Shown here one piece after another: positions 56,272 to 64,000 of a stretch of 64,000 nt of DNA (its first letter is position 1; every line of letters starts with the position of its first letter). Origin of the DNA: Bolinopsis microptera (lineage: Eukaryota > Ctenophora > Tentaculata > Lobata > Bolinopsidae); the NCBI RefSeq assembly GCF_026151205.1, contig NC_087081.1, positions 7,373,246 through 7,437,245 of the forward strand, in the 5' to 3' direction. The position numbers and the translations under genes are program-made. The notes under the pieces are model-generated. The model had not been told where the DNA came from. It saw nothing but the letters and a program-made list of their open reading frames with translations, and did no database searches.

Positions 56272-57447
56272 AAGCCCCCGTTGGTTTATAATATTTGAAT
56301 ATTCATGTTTTAGAGTGCCATTACCTGACCTGATTAACGTTGGTTTCTTTGTCCTACCTTGTATGGACGAAGGAACAGCTCCTTCTTGCGCTGTCTGTAT
56401 GCTACATTAGAATCGTTTACAGCAATAAACCTGCAAATGTCTTTGTTAAATGTGACATTAAAATATATTCTGGATTGTTCTGAGATATTAAGGTTAGAAT
56501 TTCGTCTCTCCCTCAAAAAAGCTAATGTAAATTCAAAATCACAGATTAGCTAAGATAAAGATACTTTAAAGGATCAATTATTATCTTGGGTATTTGAGAA
56601 TGATTGTAAACAAACTCAGAAATAGCAGGAAAATTCCCCAACATTAAATCGTCAGTAACACAAGGCTAATCGTTAAGTACTATAAAACGCACAATTATTC
56701 GATCAAAAGCTTATCTTACCATCAAGTTACACTTAATAGGTCCGACGGACCTAAGGTCCGTGTTAGTACGCTTGCTGTCATCGAGAAGAATCTGATCCGC
56801 TTCATGACGAGAGTTGCTAATAAGCTCAGACATATCTCGTCTGCTTTTATCTTTTTAAGATATTATACGGAGTCTACGTCAACACCTGTGATGGTGAATT
56901 GTCGTGAATTTTCACTAGACCACGTGGAGAAATAGCTGATAACAAGAAAAACGCAAGAAAAACGATAGCTAATCGAGAAATAACATTCAAATTATATTAT
57001 GGGCTCAGCTGCAAAAGGAATTCGTGATACTACGCCAACATAAATGTGTTCGATAATTTTCCTTCGTTCAATATTCCGTTGACTTACGTTTTCATGTTCT
57101 TAACTAACTAGGTCGCCATCTTAACCTAGGATCGCACACTTCTTTTTTAATGGGTTAACTGCGTCTCGGAAAGAATTGAACATTGTTACACTAATAGGTT
57201 TTTGTGAATGTCAAATATCGATTTAAGTCTACAAATATTTTGCGAAAAGATCTTAACAAGTAAATAAGTAAATAAACAATATTTTTAGGTAACTTACTTT
57301 ATTGATACTGGTGATTTAGTCTCGCTAGCTCATCATTGTACTTCATTGCTTCAGGAATGTATAGTAGCCTTTTCACAGTTTTTCTTTGTTACTCAATGCA
57401 CCTTATAAGCACCTGAAATTATCAATGTACAAATTTGTTCCAGTAAA

Positions 57448-57625
57448 AAAGCGCTTTTTTGAATTATGACATCAATTATAGTCGAATATAAGCGATTTTT
57501 TTTTGAACCGTTTATAATCGTAAAAAAATCGATTATAAACGGTTTAAAAAAAAAAAAGCGCCGAGAAAGCGCTCAATAAGCGATTATCGGCGCCGATCAT
57601 AAAATATCGTTTATGGAAACTTGCC
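57448..57625. mobile_element. Left-truncated copy of the GGCAAGTTTCC MITE in array copy 1
   Basis: Present only in the first array unit, between CCAGTA and CAACAAAAACC. The right end is intact (GTTTATGGAAACTTGCC) and matches the MITE at 61326-61490; the left terminus is missing. Confidence 0.75.
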
Positions 57626-59632
57626 CAACAAAAACCTATTATGTCAATAATATTCAGTGTCACAATGGTGTTACAAAGTTAATTGATTATATAATACCAA
57701 CATGCTATTTGATATTTCTACTGATTTCGTCCTTATTTTTAACGACCCAATTGTTATACTGTAATCACTTTGCTTTTTCAGACCCAATTAACGACCCAAT
57801 TGTAATACTGTAATTACTTTGCTTTTTCAGATGCACCATGATATAGATTTGAAGTAGTCGGATTCTATTATAAGTAATGTTGGATCGTGAGCCGTTTAAC
57901 TTTATTTTGAGAAAGCCCCCGTTGGTCTATAGTATTTAAATATTCATGTTTTAGGGTGCCATTACCTGACCTGATAAACGTTGGTTTCATTGTCTTACCT
58001 TGTATGGACGAAGGAACAGCTCCTTCTTGCGGTGGCTGTGTGATACATTAGGATTGTTTACAGCAATAAACCTGGCAAATGTCGTTGTTAAATGTGACAT
58101 TAAGAGAGATATTAAGGTTAGAATTTCGTCTCTCCCCCAGAAAAGCTAGTGTAAGTTCAAAATCACAGATTAGCTCAGATAAAGATACTTTAAAGGATCA
58201 ATTCTTATTTTGGGTATTTGAGAATGATTGTGAACAAACTCAGAAATAGCAGAAAAATTCCCCATTAAACATTAAATCGTCAGTAACACAAGGCTAATCA
58301 TTAAGTACTATAAAACGCACAATTGTTCGATCAAAAGCTTGAGTGTCTTACCATCAACTTACACTTAATAGGTCCGTGTTAGTACACTTGCTGTCGTCGA
58401 GAAGAATCTGATCCGCTTCATGACGAGAGTTGCTAATAAACTCCGATATATCTCGTCTGCTTTTATCTTTTTAAGATATACGGAGTCTACGTCAACACCT
58501 GTGATGGTGAATTGTTGTGAATTTTTACTCGACCATGTGGAGAAATAGCTGATAACAAGAAAACCGCAAGAAAAACGATAGCTAATCGAGAAATAATATT
58601 CAAATTATATCATGGGCTCAGCTGCAAAAGGAATACGTGATGCTACGCCAACATAAAAGTGTTCGATAATTTTCCTTTGTTCAATATTCCGTTAACTTAC
58701 GTTTTCATGTTCTTAACTTAGGTTGCCATCTTAACATAGAATCGTACGTTTCTTTTTTACTGGGTTAACTGCGTCTCGGAAAGAATTGAACATTGTTACA
58801 CTAATAGGTTTTCGTGAATGTCAAATATCGATTTAAGTCTACAAATATTTTGCGAAAAGATCTTAACAAGTAAATAAGTAAATAAACAATATTTTTAGGT
58901 AACTTACTTTATTGATACTGGTGATTTAGTCTCGCTAGCTCATCATTGTACTTCATTGCTTCAGGAATGTAGCCTTTTTACAGTAATTGTTCTTTGTTAC
59001 TCAATGCACCTTATAAGCACATGAAATTATCAATGTAAAAATTTGTTCCAGTACAACAAAAACCTATTATGTCAATAATATTCAGTGTCACAATGGTGTT
59101 ACAAAGTTAATTGATTATATAATACCAACATGCTATTTGATATTTCTACTGATTTCGTCCTTATTTTTAACGACCCAATTGTTATACTGTAATCACTTTG
59201 ATTTTTCAGACCCAATTAACGACTTAATTGTAATACTGTTATTACTTTGCTTTTTCAGATGCACCATGATATAGATTTGAAGTAGTCGGATTCTATTATA
59301 AGTAATGTTGGATCGTGAGCCGTTTAACTTTATTTTGAGAAAGCCCCCGTTGGTCTATAGTATTTAAATATTCATGTTTTAGGGTGCCATTACCTGACCT
59401 GATAAACGTTGGTTGCTTTGTCTTACCTTGTATGGACGAAGGAACAGCTCCTTCTTGCGGTGGCTGTGTGATACATTAGGATTGTTTACAGCAATAAACC
59501 TGGCAAATGTCGTTGTTAAATGTGACATTAAGAGAGATATTATAAGGTTAGAATTTCGTCTCTCCCCCAAAAAAGCAAGTGTAAGTTCAAAATCACAGAT
59601 TAGCTCAGATAAAGATACTTTAAAGGATCAAT

Positions 59633-60060
59633 CTAAGATGAGAAGTACGGACTCGTTTAGGGGGAAAAGTACGCACTTGTACGCAACTTTGAAAAGTCCG
59701 ACTCATACGACGTACGATTAAGATAGAATTAATTTTTTTGTTTTTGAATTATTATCATCGGGGCCGTTGTATAATGTAATTGTTTTTATAATGTAATATG
59801 CCGTTCGCGAACAAATTAAACACACAATTCTTAGATCAGGCAGGCATTTAAATTTAAAGGTAAAACAAAAATTACTAGACAATTTACTTGTTCAAACAGC
59901 TTGTTTAAAAGCTGTTTTGAAAACGCTCAATATAAGTCCGTAACTTGCGATTTAGAACTCTTCCATTAATTTCTAGAAGGAGAACTTTTCAGAAGAATTA
60001 AAAAGTACGTACGATACGAGTAAATTGAAAAGTCCGACTCATTCGTACTTCTCATCTAAG
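59633..60060. mobile_element. hAT-like MITE with 8-bp TSD in array copy 3
   Basis: A 428-bp insertion, ends CTAAGATGAGAAGTACG and the complement of CTTAGATGAGAAGTACG, flanked by GGATCAAT on both sides (59625-59632 and 60061-60068). Absent from the other units. No ORF. Confidence 0.9.
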
Positions 60061-60114
60061 GGATCAATTCTTATTTTGGGTATTTGAGAATGATTGTGAA
60101 CAAACTCAGAAATA

Positions 60115-60275
60115 TGAGTTTAGATTGAAATTGGCTAATCTCCTCTGAATTGAATACAAATAACACACGTTATTGCCGACGTTTCGCCCCCATGGCTTCT
60201 TCAAGGCGGAACAAAAACTTTGTTACATAGTGACCTCAAATTATTTGTTATATAGTAGTGTTGAAAGTATTTTAA
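60115..60275 (-). mobile_element. Penelope-like terminal fragment at a deletion junction
   Basis: On the minus strand: CTTGAAGAAGCC, then GGGGGCGAAACGTCGGC, the sequence common near Penelope-like termini (similar to a hammerhead core). It replaces the part of the unit between AACTCAGAAATA and ATACCAACATACTA, so array copy 3 is shortened by several hundred bases at this insertion. Confidence 0.5.
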
Positions 60276-60457
60276 TACCAACATACTATTTTTGCTGATT
60301 TCCTCCTTGTTTCTAACGACCCAACTGTTATACTGTAATCACTTTGCGATTCTAGATGCACAATGATATAGATTTGAAGTATTCGGATTCTAATATAAGT
60401 AAGGTTGGATCGTGAGCCGTTTAACTTTATTTTAAGAAAGCCCCCGTTGGTCTATAG

Positions 60458-61053
60458 TAGGGGGTGCACCATAAAAATAAACTTGCTCGGATTTTAAAAA
60501 TTTTTGTACCATTGTTTTCTAGAGACTGTGAGAATTTTCACAATACCAAATTTGTCATACCTTTTTGGAAATATCAGTGAGTTTCGCCTAGGTGCCATAT
60601 TTGATGGTGCGCGGCTTTTGGAGCAAAATTAGCTGTAAAAGTCGCGTAATTTGACCAAATTTGACCTAATTCGTTGATTTTTGTCGTATTATTTGGATAT
60701 ATCTTCAGTTCCTTGAATGAGATCATTCTGAAAATTGGCGACGACCTTCCAATAGGGCTTTCACAACTGTCCGAAAAATTTGGTGGATATCAGAGTTGAT
60801 ATAGTGATCAAAATGGGGCAAAATACGCTGCTTTTAGCTGTAACATAATGTCTGATGGTTGGATCTGCTTTAAACTTTTCGGACACTTTCCTTGTAAGTC
60901 TATGAGTAAGCTTACCAATTTTTGTTGCAATCGGAGGTCGGGAAGGATACTTAATATCTATTTGTTTGAAAAAAATTGTGCTGGCCGAAATTAGCGCTAA
61001 AAAACCATCCTACAGTCGGCACGCGCGGCTCACTGTCGATGGCGCACTACCTA
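60458..61053. mobile_element. 596-bp DNA element with 7-bp TSD in array copy 4
   Basis: The insertion begins TAGGGGGTGCACCAT and ends with the complement of TAGGTAGTGCGCCAT, flanked by TCTATAG (60451-60457 and 61054-61060; 8 bp if one end base is assigned differently). Absent from other units. hAT-like ends, no transposase. Confidence 0.8.
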
Positions 61054-61325
61054 TCTATAGTATTTAAATATTCATGTTTTAGGGTGCCATTACCTGACCT
61101 GATAAATGTTGTTTTCTTTGTCTCACCTTGTATGGACGAAGGAACAGCTCCTTCTTGCGGTGTCTGTATGATACATTAGGATCGTTTTACGTTTACAGCA
61201 AACTATATTCTGGATTGTTGAGAGATATTAAGGTTAGAATTTCGTCTCTCCCTCAGAAAAGCTAATGTAAATTCAAAATCACAGATTAGCTAAGATAGGG
61301 ATACTTTAAAGGATCAATTCTTATC

Positions 61326-61490
61326 GGCAAGTTTCCATAAACGATATTTTATGATCGTCGCCGATAAATTTTATTTTTATATTCGTAAAAAAAGCGATTG
61401 TAAACGGTTTTATTTAAAAAAAACGCCGAAAAAGCGCTCAATAAGCGATTATCGGCGACGATCATAAAATATCGTTTATGGAAACTTGCC
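61326..61490. mobile_element. 165-bp MITE with ~42-bp perfect TIRs and 8-bp TSD
   Basis: The ends are GGCAAGTTTCCATAAACGAT and its complement, extending to GATCGTCGCCGATAA on each arm. Flanked by TTCTTATC (61318-61325 and 61491-61498). Present only in array copy 4; a truncated relative is in copy 1. Confidence 0.92.
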
Positions 61491-64000
61491 TTCTTATCTT
61501 GGGTATTTGAGAATGATTGTGAACAAACTCAGAAATAGCAGAAAAATTCCCCAACATTAAGTCGTCAGTAACACAAGGCTAATCGCTAAGTGCTATAAAA
61601 CGAACATTCATTCGATCAAAAGCTTGAGTGTTTTACCATCAACTTACACTTAATAGGTCCGTGTTAGTACACTTAATTGCTGTCGTCGAGAAGAATCTGA
61701 TCCGCTTCATGACGAGAGTTGCTAATAAGCTCCGATATGACTCGTCTGCTTTTATCTTTTTAAGATATAAGGAGTCTTTGTCAACACCTGTGATGGTGAA
61801 TTGTTGTGAATTTTTACTCGACCATGTTGAGAATTAGCTGATAACAAGAAAAACGTAAAAAAAAACGATAGCTAATCGAGAAATAACATTCAAATTATAT
61901 CATGGGCTCAGCTGCAAAATGAATACGTGATGCTACGCCAACATAAAAGTGTTCGATAATTTTCCTTCGTTCAATATTTCGTTGACTTACGTTTTCATGT
62001 TCTTAACTAACTAGGTCGCCATCTTAACATAGGATAGTACGCTTCTTTTTTACCGGGTTAACTGCGTCTCGGAAAGAATTGAACATTGTTACACTAATAG
62101 GTTTTTGTGAATGTCAAATATCGATTTAAGTCTACAAATATTTTGCGAAAAGATCTTAACAAGTAAATAAGTAAATAAACAATATTTTTAGGTAACTTAC
62201 TTTATTGATACTGGTGATTTAGTCTCTCTAGCTCATCATTGTACTTCATTGCTTCAGGAATGTAGCCTTTTTACACTTGTTCTTTGTTACTCAATGCACC
62301 TTATAAGCACCTGAAATTATCAATGTACAAATTTGTTCCAGTACAACAAAAACCTATTTTATCAATAATATTCAGTGTCACAATGGTGTTACAAAGTTAA
62401 TTGATTATATTTATATAATACCAACATACTATTTCTGCTGATTTCCTCCTTGTTTCTAACGACCCAATTGTTATACTGTAATCACTTTGCTTTTCCAGAT
62501 GCACCATAATATAGATTTGAAGTAGTCGGATTCTAATATAATAAGTAATGTTCGATCACGAGCCGTTTAACTTTATTTTGAGAAAGCCCCCGTTGGTCTA
62601 TAGTATTTAAATATTCATGTTTTAGGGTGATATTACCTGTCCTGATAAACGTTGGTTTCTTTGTCTGACATTGCATGGACGAAGGAACAGCTCCTTCTTG
62701 CGGTGTCTGTATGATACATTAGAATCGTTTACAGCAATAAACTTGCAAATGTCTTTGTTAAATGTGACATTAAACTATATTCTGGATTGTTGAGAGATAT
62801 TAAGGTTAGAATTTCGTCTCTCCCTCAGAAAAGCTAGCGTAAATTCAAAATCACAGATTAGTTAAGATAAAGATACTTTTAAGGATCAATTCTTATCTTG
62901 GGTATTTGAGAATGATTGTGAACAAACTCAGAAATAGCAGAAAAATTCCCCATTAAACATTAAATCGTCAGTAACACAAGGCTAATCGCTAAGTGCTATA
63001 AAACGCACAATTATTCGATCAAAAGCTTGAGTGTCTTACCATCAACTTACACTCAATAGGTCCGTGTTAGTACACTTGCTGTCGTCGAGAAGAATCTGAT
63101 CCGCTTCATGACGAGAGTTGCTAATAAGCTCCGATATATCTCGTCTGCTTTTATCTTTTTAAGGTTTGAGGAGTCTACGTCAACACCTGTGATGATGAAT
63201 TGTTGTGAATTTTTACTCGACCTCGTGGAGAAATAGCTGATATCAAGAAAAACGCAAGAAAAATGATAGCTAATCGAGAAATAACATTCAAATTATATCA
63301 TGGGCTCAGCTGCAAAATGAATACGTGATGCTACGCCAACATAAAAGTGTTCGATAATTTTCCTTCGTTCAATATTTCGTTGACTTACGTTTTCATGTTC
63401 TTAACTAACTAGGTCGCCATCTTAACATAGGATAGTACGCTTCTTTTTTACCGGGTTAACTGCGTCTCGGAAAGAATTGAACATTGTTACACTAATAGGT
63501 CTTTGTGAATGTCAAATATCGATTTAAGTCTACAAATATTTTGCGAAAAGATCTTAACAAGTAAATAAGTAAATAAACAATATTTTTAGGTAACTTACTT
63601 TATTGATACTGGTGATTTAGTCTCTCTAGCTCATCATTGTACTTCATTGCTTCAGGAATGTAGCCTTTTTACACTTGTTCTTTGTTACTCAATGCACCTT
63701 ATAAGCACCTGAAATTATCAATGTACAAATTTGTTCCAGTACAACAAAAACCTATTTTATCAATAATATTCAGTGTCACAATGGTGTTACAAAGTTAATT
63801 GATTATATTTATATAATACCAACATACTATTTCTGCTGATTTCCTCCTTGTTTCTAACGACCCAATTGTTATACTGTAATCACTTTGCTTTTCCAGATGC
63901 ACCATAATATAGATTTGAAGTAGTCGGATTATAATATAATAAGTAATGTTCGATCACGAGCCGTTTAACTTTATTTTGAGAAAGCCCCCGTTGGTCTATA

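Larger units (their letters stand above)
56272..64000. repeat. Tandem array of a ~1.4-kb unit (5 copies plus the start of a sixth)
   Basis: The landmark CCCCCGTTGGTCTATA recurs near 56276 (variant), 57914, 59343, 60440, 62587 and 63985. Copy lengths are about 1,640, 1,430, 1,100, 2,150 and 1,400; the differences come from later insertions and one deletion. The unit carries no clear protein gene. On the minus strand each copy has three stretches ending in strong donor-like sequences: AAGGAGCTGTTCCTTCGTCC with CATACAAG then GTAAGAC; DKSRRDISE-type frame then GTAAGTTG; and PEAMKYNDELARLNHQYQ-stop then GTAAGTTACC. Copies differ mostly by point changes. The array continues past the window end. Confidence 0.9.

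Overview
The window is animal nuclear DNA, not bacterial: it is AT-rich, genes are split by GT-AG introns, and the proteins are metazoan secreted or membrane types (PAN, ricin-like and sushi domains, thrombospondin type-1, zona pellucida, C-type lectin). It is full of satellites, hAT-like MITEs, non-LTR retrotransposon fragments and a Penelope-like element. I infer a marine invertebrate, perhaps of cnidarian or ctenophore type, but nothing here fixes the phylum. No tRNA, rRNA or CRISPR was found.

Layout. 1-13.5 kb (+): 3' part of an SDR (retinol-dehydrogenase-like) gene with exons from 2282 to 5842 and a possible last exon at 13446-13538. Its long last intron holds an opposite-strand PAN/ricin/sushi membrane-protein gene (6.9-8.1 kb, frameshifted), a solitary LINE ORF1 and an RTE-like reverse transcriptase fragment. 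15.5-24.9 kb (-): a TSP1-ZP extracellular-matrix-type gene. A complete single-exon two-domain C-type lectin gene sits in its largest intron with an 11-bp and a 74-bp satellite. 27.3-35.6 kb (-): a 13-exon major facilitator transporter, 472 aa, whose frame I could join across every splice junction. Its first intron holds a Penelope-like endonuclease ORF and a 14-bp satellite. 37.6-38.9 kb (+): a jockey-like reverse transcriptase fragment. 39-48 kb: no gene recognised, several repeat composites. 48.1-49.8 kb: about 107 copies of a 16-bp unit carrying a CACCTG E-box, directly upstream of a single-exon three-domain C-type lectin gene (50.1-51.5 kb, +). 52.0-52.2 kb: one orphan coding exon (-). 53.5-54.7 kb: a hAT element with a broken transposase. 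56.3-64.0 kb: a tandem array of a roughly 1.4-kb unit, interrupted by younger MITEs with clean target-site duplications.

The host genes do not form a pathway. The shared theme is secreted or surface recognition proteins beside a transporter and a dehydrogenase, with small genes nested in introns. The most unusual feature is the transporter: three of its splice junctions have been tandemly duplicated as units of 79, 78 and 34 bp, leaving arrays of decoy acceptors or donors next to the sites that keep the frame.
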